From Membranipora membranacea (lineage: Eukaryota > Bryozoa > Gymnolaemata > Cheilostomatida > Membraniporidae): a DNA stretch of 64,000 nt. Both the position numbers and the translations under genes were made by a program. The stretch covers positions 8,432,001 through 8,496,000 of the forward strand of contig OU612072.1 in NCBI GenBank assembly GCA_914767715.1, written 5' to 3'. How positions within the stretch are numbered: position 1 is the stretch's first letter; each line of letters begins with the position of its first letter. Shown here in pieces: positions 35,022-46,370 of the stretch. Under the pieces are notes generated by a model that made no database searches, was not told the DNA's origin, and saw only the letters and a list, made by a program, of their open reading frames with translations.

Positions 35022-35155
35022 AGTAATTCATGGGCACAAATAGCTGGTGAAGAACTATTAACACCAGGAGTGAACTTCTCAGTTGAACAATCCGAGTATG
35101 ACGTCGAACTCCATCCAACCATCCAGGCTTCTCTGAGCATCTACTCCAGGTCTAG
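35022..35155 (+). CDS. Orphan internal exon, unknown product
   Basis: A TTATTCCTTCCAG-like acceptor and a TCTAG|GTAAGAG donor bracket a frame that is open throughout. It reads 'NSWAQIAGEELLTPGVNF', then 'EYDVELHPTIQASLSI', and ends in phase 2. Only this frame is open. A possible last exon starts after the acceptor at about 35408 (an AAG-repeat, Arg-rich run). Upstream exons were not seen. Confidence 0.4.
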
Positions 35156-35159
35156 GTAA

Positions 35160-36199
35160 GAGTTGAGTGTTTGGTAATCAGCAGCTGTCTATGGGCAGTC
35201 TATAAACAAGTTTCAGTGCAACTACCCAGAGAAAAACAACTTTTGCTCATAAAATTGATTGTATTAAAGCTCACTGGTCTAAATCTCAGCTGAAATGTGA
35301 AATAATGTGAAAATAAAGAAAAACATAAAAATGAAGTTTTTTTGGAAAAAAATATTTGGTGTATTAATTGCATAAAGATTGTGGCGTCCCTTCTTGATTC
35401 TGGCCAGAAGCAGAAGAAGAAGAAGGCTCAGCCAATGAATGGAGTGGACTAGTATTCTGGATTTCCATAGACATATGGATTTCCGGTGAACACATTTATC
35501 TTAGGCAGGCTGTGTTGTGTGGGTGGGTGGGCGGAGGGTGTACCCCCCATCCACACATGACAGACTTTCCAGGCTAGAGCACATTTTTCAGATTTGATTC
35601 ATTCAGTAAAGTTAGTAGTCAGAGAACTTCTTCACTATTACAAATTCAGACATTACAAAATAAAGTACAGTTGTGAAATACCCTTTACCAGTGGTTCCTA
35701 CATATCGTAGCAGCGGGTGGATTGTGTATACCCACAAATGAGTGTAGCAAAAGTAGAGAGCTGAGCCTAGCATACACGCGCCCCAGCATGCAATCACATG
35801 AATCCAACATGCATTCAGACAAGCACACTTTGCCTGCCATTGTACTCCTTTGTTCACCAAACAAAAGGCCTTTTGTTACACAACTCTCATAGGTGCATTG
35901 GGGCATGTCTCCCTGACATCGGCCCCCAGGGCCTATCCAACATACTACAGCATAGGTGTACTTTATTTTGTAATGGACAAACTCAGAGACAGAATGGTTC
36001 AGTGCATTTTTGCTAGTTTCAACAACAGGACAGGGAATTTCTCTGGGAGTTTCTTTAGGCTTCCCAAAGCTCTAGCTTCTGCTCACTAGACAGACAATGA
36101 AACAGCAAATGAATAGCAACTACTTCCTACTACAGAAACAAGTATTACCAGCTCAGCTCAGGGAGTAAGTAAGTGTAATAAATCAAACATTCGGAATGT
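35160..36199. other. Intergenic stretch
   Basis: No further supportable feature. Overlapping short ORFs at 35612-36089 occur on both strands and cancel each other as evidence. Confidence 0.35.
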
Positions 36200-36207
36200 A
36201 TAATGAT

Positions 36208-37006
36208 TAGGGGTGGAACGACCTCTTGAGGTTGGAGTTGAATTTCGGATATTTGACCTCGGATTCAACCACAAACCGGATCGGATATGTGCTATGTCTG
36301 ATCCGATATGATACGTTTTTAATCAACACTTAGGCCTACTTAGCATCATTTATCTCACTAAAAATGACAAGGAAAGAAGTATGATAGTCATTAATTTGTG
36401 GTTCAGATTAGATATAGGAGTTTGGCTGAAAGCAATCAGTGGTGATCAGTAGGCAATCAATACATATCTTATTTTCATAGCTAATCATATTGTTGCTGAT
36501 TAAATTTGATGGATGTGTTTTTCTGCTGAAGTTATGAGAAGCATCTTTACTCAGATTGTTGTGAATAAGGACATAATTTTTGTCCAATGATGTTCCCTGT
36601 AACAAACTATCTAGTTTAATGTACAAGGTTATCTTCTTCTTCAAAGTAGGAGGACAATTCCTATCCTAATCACAGCAGAGGGTTTGGGACATATGAGCAG
36701 GGAGTTTCAAATAAACTGTTTGTGTGATCCCTGTACCATGGCTGTTTGAGTGATAAGTTGGTCCTTGTAAAGTATTATATCCAAGCAGATACATGCGCAT
36801 TTAAATTAGGGTAATGGTTCAGGGAAAATATTGTTGACGCTGTTTATCCATGTGTTTAATGACCTTAACTGTATATTATGGTGCAAAAGTACAGCTGCTT
36901 GGACTTAGCATTTGTACGCGTTATCCGGATCCGATCCGAGGTTGAATTTATCGACCGATCCGATATCCGATCCGAGGTTGCCTAACCCTGATCCGTTCCA
37001 CCCCTA
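36208..37006. mobile_element. hAT-type non-autonomous element, 8-bp target duplication
   Basis: The 799-bp element begins TAGGGGTGGAACG and ends CGTTCCACCCCTA. It is flanked by ATAATGAT at 36200-36207 and 37007-37014. Both subterminal regions are packed with short 'GATCCGA/TCGGATC'-type motifs in both orientations, which look like transposase-binding arrays. No transposase ORF lies inside. Confidence 0.9.
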
Positions 37007-37019
37007 ATAATGATAAATA

Positions 37020-39060
37020 ATAGTGAACATACTAAATATGTAAGTTGAGCTTCTCTCTGTTTTTAGTTCATTTGTTTGTTTGTGTGGTGACCCAAGGGTT
37101 ACCCCCAACCAATGCATGTCCTGACAACATAATATAGTTATATTTGTACAGTGAAAAGGCTAATGCTGCTGAATCAATCCATGAATTAGTTAGACTCCTT
37201 CTGACTCCTTGATTAGTAGACTGAGCTTTTTTACTTATTTGTGACTTCATTGAGCTGCTGATTTATTATCTGTCTGACAAGGCAATGAACTCCCTCTCCC
37301 TGGGGATTAGGTGCAGGGTCTGTTGAGACTAAATAACTACTAGGTTCGTGTTTCAATTTCTCAAGATTTTCTTCTTGTGTCTTTTACAAATTGCATTGTC
37401 AGCCTATTCCCTTTTTTGTGTTCCCGAGAGGGATTTATTTGAACCTCGAACACTGTTGATAAATTTGCTCTAAAAGCATACTATTCTTGGTCCAATATAC
37501 ATACAATAATAATTTGTTTTGGTTTGATAAGCCCGGTCCTGTTACTCTGCTTGTCTGTTGCTCCACACCGCACCCCTGGTGAGATACAAATTGGTATATC
37601 TATCGATCATGTATGGTTTTTTTTTGTAGATGATGATACAACTGGATCTCGCCAACATATTAACAACCTGTCAACACTAAGTTCAGACGCAATTCTAGCA
37701 AATAATGGATTAAATTTACTAAAAGTATGACAACACGCTCTGCGACAGCGTTCCATCTGATGTGAAGTCGCAATAACCGCCCCCTGACCTGCATGATCTG
37801 TGGACATATTACAAACTTTAGAATGAGACACTCGATGCTGATAATAGATATCGTTGCTTGCCGAGAATGGATATCTACACCTTCATTAAATATAGGAAGA
37901 TTATTTAAACCAACTGCATTTCTCATATTATTCCGGAGTAACGCCTATACTGCTCCCTGAAACGTCACTATACATCAAGTATTTATCAGACATATATAGG
38001 CCTATGCTACAAAAAATAAAGTTATCATTGTAAATCATCAGAACTGTGTACTGGTCCGCCAGCATAACCTGAGGTTATGGTGTGTGCATACAATTTCACA
38101 GTGCCGCAGCTATCACATTTTTAGCTTGAACTCGACTCTTTGTAAGCAGCAAGGCCGAAATTCGGCTTATCCTCAAACCCATTACTTTGATCTCTTTTGA
38201 GTGGATACCACACTGCAATATTATGAACTTCTGAAAAACATTAGGTTGTTACCTCATTGTCTCCATCTTCACCGTGATATTGTTTAGTGATGGCTAACAT
38301 TCAGCTAACCAAAATAAACTAAAGCTAACATTCACTCGTATAGGATACAAATGTATATAATGTATTCAGGCTGGATAGCGACAAGAATGAATCGAAATAT
38401 AGTTTAACCAAGTCGTTGCACCTACATATAAAATAAACACTGTGTGAATTGCTGCCGTTTATGCGATGACTTTGCTTGCCATAACATTGATCATGGATGT
38501 TTCCCAAAGCTACAATCATGTCACCACTAACTGGTCTGTTGACAAGGCATGTTGCACCAGGCATCTGTTGGTACAAAGGCCAGTGACAACACTTAGAGCA
38601 GCACAGATATGATCATAATACTGACTACTTTACTATTGCATTCCTAAAGAAAATTCTATTCAGATAGAACCACTGAAGCGTAACAGTGAGTCGTGTTGAC
38701 TTCATTTATTTCCCCCATTATGTTATACATGGAGGAACATTGGACTTGTGCTAGAAACATCCTTTTTGTTTCAACCTGATCGGGCACTAATAATCAATGG
38801 ATTTTGTTGATATTTTCAGATCAGCTTGAGGAAGGATTGTTGTTATAGGCCAGCAGCAGCAGCACCTCACTATTGTTTCATTGTGTGTAAGGATGATGAA
38901 CAGAGAAAATTAATAGCAAATAATCAAATGATATTTATTATTGTTTGGATTTTTGAAGTGGTACTATTCCATAAGTGGGGCAATAAAAAATGTTTTGCTA
39001 AAATTATTTTCTGATGCAGATTCTACAATATTTCTGCAGAACTAACTTGCAAAAGCTACT
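37020..39060. other. Intergenic stretch
   Basis: No gene could be supported. Minor palindromes such as CATAACCTGAGGTTATG at about 38065 are short. Confidence 0.35.
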
Positions 39061-39071
39061 TGGCAACATTT

Positions 39072-39138
39072 AGCCAATCAAAATGGATAATTTTGATGAT
39101 TAGCCAATGACAGTGCAGAGCGTTTTTGTTTATAAAAG
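39072..39138 (+). promoter_or_regulatory. Compact promoter: two CCAAT boxes and TATA
   Basis: TAGCCAAT occurs at about 39071 and 39101, and TATAAAAG at 39131-39138. Directly after the TATA box comes ATGGCCGCC, which resembles a YY1-type site on the other strand. Transcription would begin near 39160. The architecture resembles the lectin promoter (CCAAT x2 then TATA). Confidence 0.45.
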
Positions 39139-39223
39139 ATGGCCGCCAAACATGAGGCTTGCTGCATCAATTCCCACAACACAGAGTATATGATAAAATC
39201 CACTGATTAAATTGTCACAACAG

Positions 39224-40182
39224 CAACTGGACAATGCTCTGAGCAAAGCTGAGGATTGGGTTTTGCTAGACAAACAGCCTGAGCAGCAGGAAGCTACTGA
39301 ATTACTCTGGATCAGAGAGGTAAGCTACCATCATAATGCATATGATCAATAAACTAAACCTCAGTTCATTGATATGATCATGGGATATATATTGTGATAG
39401 AATGGAGAATGATGACAATAGAAATGAACATTCTTTCTATGCTCACAAAATCTGCTATCTGAGATTTGCATAACAAAACTAGTAGCTGCACAGAAAGCCC
39501 ACACCAGGAAAAATTTGAGTGTTAAGATGAATGATTGTGATAGTTTACTTCACTTTCAAGTTTCAATGTTTTTGTTTACTACAAGTACATTTATTTGTTT
39601 ATTTCATATACATACTAGTGTCTCTTCTAGTACTAGTAGCCTATCCTCATCCCAGGTGTTTCAATGTGATGGTAGGTTATCAATATTATTAGAAAATCAA
39701 TAATTTAAAAGGATTGGGTTTACGTAAAATAAATAGGGTCTATGTAATTGTTGACCTTACTTTCAGCAAGGAGTAACTTTGCTATTACAGCTTACTCCAG
39801 TCCAAATCACAGGCCTTCTGTAGTTGTTGCAAGTCCAGTGGTCGAGTGCCCCAGTGGTCAATGCCTAAGAGAGAAAAGGCCTCGACCACTGGGGCACTCG
39901 ACCACTGGACTTGCACCAACTACAGAAGGACTGTGGTCCAAATCACTACATTTAAAGCATGCCAGTTACTCATCAGCCTTTTAATGCTAGTGGGACTGGA
40001 TTGCTGTTACTACTAGCAAGGCGTAACACTGCTGTTAGCATTATTAGTAGTGTTAATGTGATGTGATAGCAGTGTTATCAAACTATCATTTATGTATTTA
40101 GAATGAAGATACATCTAGTAGTGATGATGACAACGGAAACAAGGCGACAGCTTGGTTACTCTTTAATGTTCAGTGTTTATGA
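39224..40182 (+). CDS. Candidate two-exon gene end, unknown acidic protein
   Basis: Exon 39224-39319 follows CACAACAG and reads 'QLDNALSKAEDWVLLDKQP' and 'EATELLWIRE' up to GAG|GTAAGC. Exon 40102-40182 follows GTATTTAG and continues in phase 0 with 'NEDTSSSDDDNGNK' to TGA. The start codon was not found: the ATG at 39139 is in a different frame. A second acceptor with a strong pyrimidine tract at about 40212 could give an alternative 3' end. The snapback element at 39808-39935 would lie in the intron. The family is unknown. Confidence 0.4.
39808..39935. mobile_element. 128-bp snapback element, 8-bp target duplication
   Basis: Two 52-bp arms (39808-39859 and 39884-39935) are almost perfect reverse complements; I count two mismatches. 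They surround a 24-nt loop with its own small stem (GCCT/AGGC). The flanks are GTCCAAAT at 39800-39807 and 39936-39943. The termini CACAG…CTGTG and the 8-bp duplication point to hAT mobilisation. Transcribed, it would be a long near-perfect hairpin like a miRNA or siRNA precursor. The arm carries an internal direct repeat of 'CCAGTGGTC'. Confidence 0.85.
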
Positions 40183-40189
40183 ATTACAG

Positions 40190-41790
40190 ATGCTCGATTC
40201 GTTTTTTTTTCAGCTGGCTTGTACCAAGTGGCTCAAGCTAATGAAATAGAGAGCTTTCTATTATATATTTGAAAACTCTGATGATGTGGCAGGAGAAGCA
40301 CACTACTATCAAATACTATTCCAGGAAGGATAGTTCAAAACCTTGAAAACTCTAGAGGAGTAAATAGTTTGCTGGAGGAGATGTTCACAATTTCACACAC
40401 TCCTAAGACAGGTGACATCCAAGCCTTACTTCATTTAGACTCTCACCTCAGCTTGCCAAAAGTTAGTGATAGCTAACATTAAGTCACCCATAAACTAGCT
40501 AAACTAAGCCAAATATTACTCCTCTAGGGTAACTATAGGTTATTTCTGTAGTGTTATATCTATTTCAGCATCTATGTTTTATTTAAAGAAGAGTCTGCTT
40601 GTAAAATATGTGAAGGGTGATGTTATAGGTCTAAGCAGTTGACATCCATTACAAGAAAGCCATAACCCCCCCTTCCTCCCCCGTGTTTATATATCTACTT
40701 GCTTGTAATACGAATAACATATTCCTCCAACAGATTTGTTCTGCAAGCTCTTTAACTTAGCTGCTAGATGTGACGTGAGATAGAATCATTTTTTGTTCAA
40801 AGGTTGTTCTACCTCCTGCTGTTAACTTGAGTTGAGATCCAGTTATGCGATTATATTTCCGCTCCTTAATCTTGAGTTTCATCATTCTTTCAGTGATACA
40901 GCGAAGGAGGAAGAACCATGCAAAAAGGCTTAAAATAACTATTCCGATCATAGATCATTGCCAAAGTCCAAGACTAAGAAGCACCAAATTTAACAAGATG
41001 ACCAAGTACAAAAATACTCTGCATGCATTTGTGTCAAAGCATGTTTTCACATGAATTTTATATTCTTGATGTCCTTTGTTGCATGCCCACACGTTGACAT
41101 AGGTAACATTGCAGGTATGTATTTTACTGCTGTATATATTCATTTGATACAGGCTTGTACCAATATCTACTTTCAAATTAGTCAATGAAGAGGATTTGTA
41201 CCTTGAATGTATTTTTCAATACTGGTTTTCACAGCAGGAAATACTCCTTTTTTTTTGCTTTCCTTCTTGTTTACACAGGTCATATTATTGTTGGTATTCA
41301 CTTATTGTATTTTTATGTAACAATTTTATATATGTTTGTACATATATCTCACCTTCCAATAAGTCATTGACTGGATTTTTACCTTGATAAAGAATGTATT
41401 ATATCAATACAGGTTTTCGATGCATTTGATAAGCATATTAGTTCGTCTTTCTTTGCTTTCCTTCACGTTGACACTGGTCACATTGTGGATATATCTTTGT
41501 TTATACTGGTGTGTACTTATATTGCACCTCTCAATAAGTCAATAAAGAGGATCTGTTTGTGCCTTGGTAGATAATACACATGCAGAATGCTCATTAAAAA
41601 ACGAAATTTTGCAACTTTTTTGTCTTTTCTTAGCCTCTGTAGAAAGAATATGCACTCTGAGAGTTATGAACTTTACATAATTGGATTCGCAGCGAAATTC
41701 GGGTCTAGTTTCACTCAATTCTAGGTAACCCCAGAGAGATAACTATTATTAAATGCAATTTTTTGATCACTCATTGGCAAGAAGTTTCTG
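40190..41790. other. Non-coding stretch with a degenerate repeated motif
   Basis: At 41160-41560 a block of about 170 bp recurs two or three times in diverged form: 'AAGTCAATGAAGAGGATTTGTACC', 'AAGTCATTGACTGGATTTTTACC' and 'AAGTCAATAAAGAGGATCTG' types, each followed by 'TTTGCTTTCCTTC'. It is a decayed tandem repeat. No gene was identified. Confidence 0.45.
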
Positions 41791-41799
41791 TACTCTACC

Positions 41800-42290
41800 T
41801 GTTTTTCGCATCTTAACAGTTTTTCACATCTTAACTGGATCCACCCTGTCCCCATATATTCCCAATTCATAATTAGACTGCTACCAGTTATTTTATAATA
41901 GGGTCTTCCTATAAAAAGATAATGAAAATCAAATATGAAGTTTATTTATCGCTGTTATTCTGGAAAGGTTGCGCAAAACCTTTTTTTATGCCACAACTGT
42001 GTTTGAGGGGTCTACAATCTGTCTGTAAAACGTCAATAGATGGATTTAACAGTATGATATTTTCTCAAAAACCACTCAAGATCTGCATGATATTGATAAA
42101 AAAAATTTCAATGACGCCAATTCATTCTAAATGATCTTTGCCGAAAGAAGTTAAATGGTAAAAAACGCTCTATATACCCCCTTTTCCACGTTTCTTACTT
42201 GGATCCGCCCCCTTTTGCCCCATTTTTAAAGTAGTACATATGCGCCATCAGAACGGCCATAAAAAACTACCCCAGACCATACTTGCCAAG
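41800..42290. repeat. Dispersed repeat C, copy 1
   Basis: Shares long colinear blocks with 47220-47695 in direct orientation. Examples are 'GTCTGTAAAACGTCAA', 'ATGATATTGATAAAAAAA' and 'GTTTCTTACTTGGAT'. The copies flank the PHD-EN-RT retrotransposon. The family is unknown. Confidence 0.75.
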
Positions 42291-42334
42291 TAATCTAAAT
42301 ACAAAATAGGGAGATTCCATTTTACGGCGATACT

Positions 42335-42475
42335 ACACCACGACATGGTGCTTCGAGGGTGCGAAGCACCCGAGTCACCCACCTGGGGGTTTGGGGACGG
42401 TGTGAGCCCCCAACGGGGTACGGGCGGAGCCCCGTCTGCAGAAGCTCTGCGAGTGTTTCCAGGCACTAGGAAGGG
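42335..42475. other. GC-rich patch with short hairpins
   Basis: GGTGCTTCG…CGAAGCACC forms a perfect stem at about 42350-42372, followed by several G/C-rich short repeats. It contrasts sharply with the AT-rich surroundings. Origin unknown. Confidence 0.4.
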
Positions 42476-42571
42476 CTAAAAAGGAATATTTGACCCCAAA
42501 TAATTTCATGTTTGTACTAGTACTTAAATATCAAACTGAGGTGAAATACACTTTAAACAATTACAATCAAT

Positions 42572-42676
42572 CCATGGGCCCCTGGGACTCTTACATACAT
42601 GCCTTTACATTGTCAATGTCCAGTATCAAACACCCCATTGACACGGTAGAGGCATGTAAGTCCCAGGGGCCCATGG
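42572..42676. repeat. Inverted repeat with GC-rich arms of about 31-35 bp
   Basis: CCATGGGCCCCTGGGACT at the left border pairs with its exact complement at the right border, continuing through 'ACATGCCT'. The loop holds a second small inverted match (ATTGTCAATG / CATTGACA). No clear target duplication was found. Confidence 0.7.
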
Positions 42677-42885
42677 CTACAAGTGCCCATGCATCATCAA
42701 GATCTGAAAATGTGCTCAGTCACAGACAGTGAGAATCCGGATAAGGTACTATATTCCTGTACTTACTTGGTACTTGAAGGTTGATCGCCAACTTCTGTGA
42801 GAAGGTTGTGGCAATATGTCATCTCGTCTGTCCGTCTCCGTTCCGGGTCTGCAACGTAGGGTCTGTAGATCGATCGCCATCAACC

Positions 42886-45738
42886 TTAGCCTGCCACTGG
42901 GGGTCCTTCGAGGAGGGTGCTGCCGATCGGTAGGGCGTTCCACAGTTTAGCAGTGCTCACAAAGAAGCTGTTCTGGTGCAGTCTGGTATTGCAGTGAGGG
43001 ATAAAACGCTGCGATTGGTGTTTCTGTCCAGCATGTGTAGGATGTGGAGTGAGGTAGTCAGTGATGTTAACAGCAACCTTGTTGTAGTGCATAGCGCGGA
43101 AGATGCCGAGCCTTCTTCTCTCCCTCTGGTCTTTGAGTGTGTCCCACTCCAGGTCCTCCCGAAGTTTTGTAGTGCTGGTGGTGTGATCAGTTCTTCTGAC
43201 ATTGGACACCATCTGGACTGCTTAAATGGAGTTTATCTGAGTATTGGTCAGAGCTTCATCCCACACCGTGCTCGAGTACTCAATGACGGGTCGAACCAGA
43301 TATTTGTAGGCCCGACTTCTCAATTCCGGGAGCGACGGGGGGATAGTTCTGCTGACATAGCCAAGTCTACCCGATGCTTTACTGGTGATAAACGTACTGT
43401 TTTCATTCCATCTCAGTGTGTTTTCCATCTTGACTCCTAGGTATTTCACTCCGGTAGCTTTTGGCATGTCAATGTTGTGCAGGGTGAAGGTATTGTTCAC
43501 ACCTCGCTCTCGTTTTCGGCTGAACTTGATATGCTCGCATTTGAGAGCATTGAATTTCATTTTCCATTCTTTCTCCCAAGTCTCTAGTGTGTGGAGGTCT
43601 TCTTGGAGTTTATCTCGATTGTCAGCAGTATTATAGATGACAGCGTCATCCGCAAATAGTCTGACATTGGACCTGACAGAGTCAGGGAGGTCATTGATGA
43701 AGATGGTGAAGAGTAGGGGCCCAATGACTGAGCCTTGGGGAACTCCTGATGTTACTTTACAGGGAGTGGAAGGAAAGCCATCCACAACCACGACTTGGGT
43801 TCTCTTTGAAAGGAAGTCCTCAATCAATCTGGTGGCTTGAATATTGACTCCGATGTTTTTTAGCTTGTGGACAAGTTTGACATGGTCAACCTTGTCGAAA
43901 GCTTTCGCAAAGTCCAAGAAGCAAGCATCAACTTCTTTCCCTTGGTCCATGAGTGCCGAGATATCTGCTAAAAGCTCTACGAGCTGCGACTCACAACATC
44001 GTTTTGGTCGAAATCAATGTTGTTTTGGTGTCAGTTTCTCTGTAGTCTCCAGGTGGTGTGCTACTTGGCTAGTGATGATATGCTCAAGTAGTTTGCTCGC
44101 GACACAGGTGAGGCTAATGGGTCGGTAGTTAGAAGACTGGTATTTATCTCCTTTTTTGAAGACTGGACAGACTCGTGCTTTCCTCAAGTCGGATGGTATC
44201 GTTGAGGTGTCCAGGGATCTCTGAAAGAGATGGGTTAAAGGTCCTGCTAATACTGGTGCCAACTGCTTTAATAGTCTAGGGCTGAGGTCATCAGGTCCTG
44301 TGGCCTTGTAGGGATTGAGTTTTTTCAGTAAAGCTAGGACTCCATTTTCAGAGATTTTTATCTTTGACATGTCATTGGAGCCAGCGGTGTTTACATGCTC
44401 TGATGGGGAGACAGGGTTGAAGACAGAGTAAAACTGTTTAATTAGTGCCTCTGCCTTTTCTGTAGGGTCTATAATTAGTTTCAAGTTGACTCGCAATGTG
44501 CCAACTCCAGAGTTGTCTGTTCTTTTCTGTTTGACGTAAGCCCAGAATTTCTTGTTTGTCTTGCTGCTATCATTTTCTTCTTCCGTCAAGATGTTTTCCA
44601 CGAACTTGTTGTGTTCCTTGCGAAACTCTCTCTGAACTTCTTTTCTGACATCATTGTATCTCTCCTCCAGTTGTTGTCCTCCACTTTTCCTCGTTCTTCT
44701 ATGCAGTCGTTTTTTGAGTTTGATCTTCTGCTCCAGGATAGGGCTGACCCCCGGTTTTCGATTGTGTTTCTTTGTTATCTTGGTAGGGATAAATTTCTTA
44801 GCTCCCTCATGGATGGTGTTCTTGAGGTGCTTCCACATCTTTTCAACTGGTTGTCGGCTAGTTGTGAGCTTTTGTAGTGTTGGTGTAACATGTTTCATTA
44901 GTCCATCCCAATCAGCGCGCTTGTACAGCCAGATGGTCCTTGGGGCCTGTTTTCTCCTGTTGGCCCGGAGTGACAGTTCTGTGTAGCAGATGTGGTGATC
45001 GCTGATGCCTGGTAAGATTTTGGTTCTGTTGACTCGTTCTGGTATATTCGTCATCATTAGATCCAGTGTTTTGTTGATCCTTGTGGGTTCTTTAACAAGC
45101 TGTGTCAGACCTGCAGTGTCTAGTAATTCTTTGAATTCCTGATGGTTTGATTGTTGAGGGCAATTTGGTTTGAGTTGCATGGCAGTCCAGTCCCAGCCTG
45201 GTAGGTTGAAGTCACCTGCGATGATGATGTTTTTATGGTTGTCTGCTAAAATATTATCAACACAGTTTCATAACTGAGGGATGGTTGTTTTGTCTGCTAC
45301 ATTGGGTCTATAGCAAGCTCCTATGTAGAGATGTTGTTGTCCAGTCAGAATAGCCTTGACCCAGATGAATTCTGCGCCTTGGCTTTTCTCGTCAACCTCT
45401 GTAGAGCTGATGGTGTTGTGGACAGCAATGAGAACTCCACCACCACCTCCAGCTGGGCGGTCTCTTCTAAACACGCTCTAGTCATCGAGTTCAAGCTCAG
45501 CTGTGTAGATCTCTGGTTTCAGCCATGTCTCTGTCGCTATCATGATGTCTGGTTCTGAGCACTCTATCATGTTTTTCCAGGCTCCGAGTTTGGAAAGTAG
45601 CGACTGGCAATTTACATTGATGAGTCTCAGTGGTTTGTCTTTTTGTCTGGTTTTTCGCTCCAATTTGGGAGATGACTCATGTTTAGGCATAGCATTATCA
45701 TCTACAGAATCTATACTGGTCTGAGAGTCACTCGACAA
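42886..45738 (-). pseudogene. Endonuclease-reverse transcriptase ORF with point lesions
   Basis: One continuous frame shows the endonuclease motifs 'TETWLKP', 'AGDFNLPGWDW' and 'SDHHICYTEL', then the RT motifs 'NYRPISLT', 'DFAKAFDKVDH', 'GVPQGSVIGPLLF' and the catalytic 'RLFADDAVIY', then a thumb and C-terminal 'FFVSTAKLWNALP'. The enzyme would nick genomic DNA and copy its own RNA at the nick. Four stops break an otherwise open frame: TAG at 45478-45480, TGA at 45268-45270, TGA at 44014-44016 (where QHGFR-type elements have Gly) and TAA at 43222-43224. No frameshift lies between them, so the copy is fairly young but inactive. Confidence 0.85.
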
Positions 45739-45745
45739 ATCTTCA

Positions 45746-46069
45746 TTAGTGGTACTGTACTGTACTGTTTGTCACTGAGCAGTTGAGGGCAATATGGCTG
45801 TAGTTGATGGAATTACAGTTCAGACATGCCCAGGCAACGCTACTGTTGTCAAGTCTTGAGTATTCATTTGAGTTGATGTTTTGGCATGAAATGTGGAACC
45901 ATGTTAAGCAGTCTTCGCATAGTATACCTTTATCTTCCCATGTGACAGGATGGTGACAAGCTCCACAGAGATAGAGGCTGCTGATTTCAATGGGCTCCTC
46001 CTGGTTCACGGTGTCATCATGCTGCTTTCCAGTTGTCAGGTTAGATGAGCCTCTTCCGGTGTAATCCAT
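45746..46069 (-). pseudogene. PHD-finger N-terminal domain of the retrotransposon
   Basis: From ATG at 46069 the frame gives 'SLYLCGACHHPVTWEDKGI', 'CEDCLTWFHISC' and 'WACLNC', a complete Cys4-His-Cys3 PHD finger, a fold that often reads histone tails. It ends in TAA at 45746-45748 just after a threefold ACAGT repeat. Two extra 5-bp units there would explain the frame change from the endonuclease ORF, so PHD and EN-RT were probably one polypeptide. An open extension upstream of 46069 is repetitive and probably untranslated. Confidence 0.7.
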
Positions 46070-46079
46070 GATCCAGTCC

Positions 46080-46370
46080 AGTGTTGATTCCAATCCAGTT
46101 TGTTTCCAGTCCAGTTTATTTCCAGTCCAGTTTGTTTCCACTCCAGTTTGTATCCAATCCAGTCCAGGCTCCAAGCTATTTCCAGTCCAGTTTGTTTCCA
46201 CTCCAGTTTGTATCCAATCCAGTCCAGGCTCCAAGCTAACTCCAAGCAAGGAGTTGCTCCAGTCAAGAGTGAACAATATCTCTTTGTTATGAACAAGTAC
46301 TCTTTGTACTGAACAATAATACTCTTTGGTACTGAACAAATACTCTTTGACACTGAACAAACACTCTTTG
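46080..46370. repeat. Tandem repeats in the retrotransposon 5' UTR
   Basis: Two kinds are present. 'TTTCCAGTCCAG'-based repeats include a nearly exact 69-bp duplication at about 46110-46240. A 'CTCTTTG…ACTGAACAA' unit of about 22 bp recurs four to five times at 46277-46370. Repeated 5' UTR modules are common in retrotransposons and can act as promoter units. Confidence 0.8.

Noticed and set aside
39138-39149. ATGGCCGCC as a start codon of the candidate gene
   Set aside because: Its frame ends after 23 codons and is not in phase with the downstream exon. It lies directly on the TATA box, too close to be in the transcript.
43385-44986. Plus-strand ORFs of 67-110 codons
   Set aside because: They are antisense shadows of the retrotransposon reverse-transcriptase frame.
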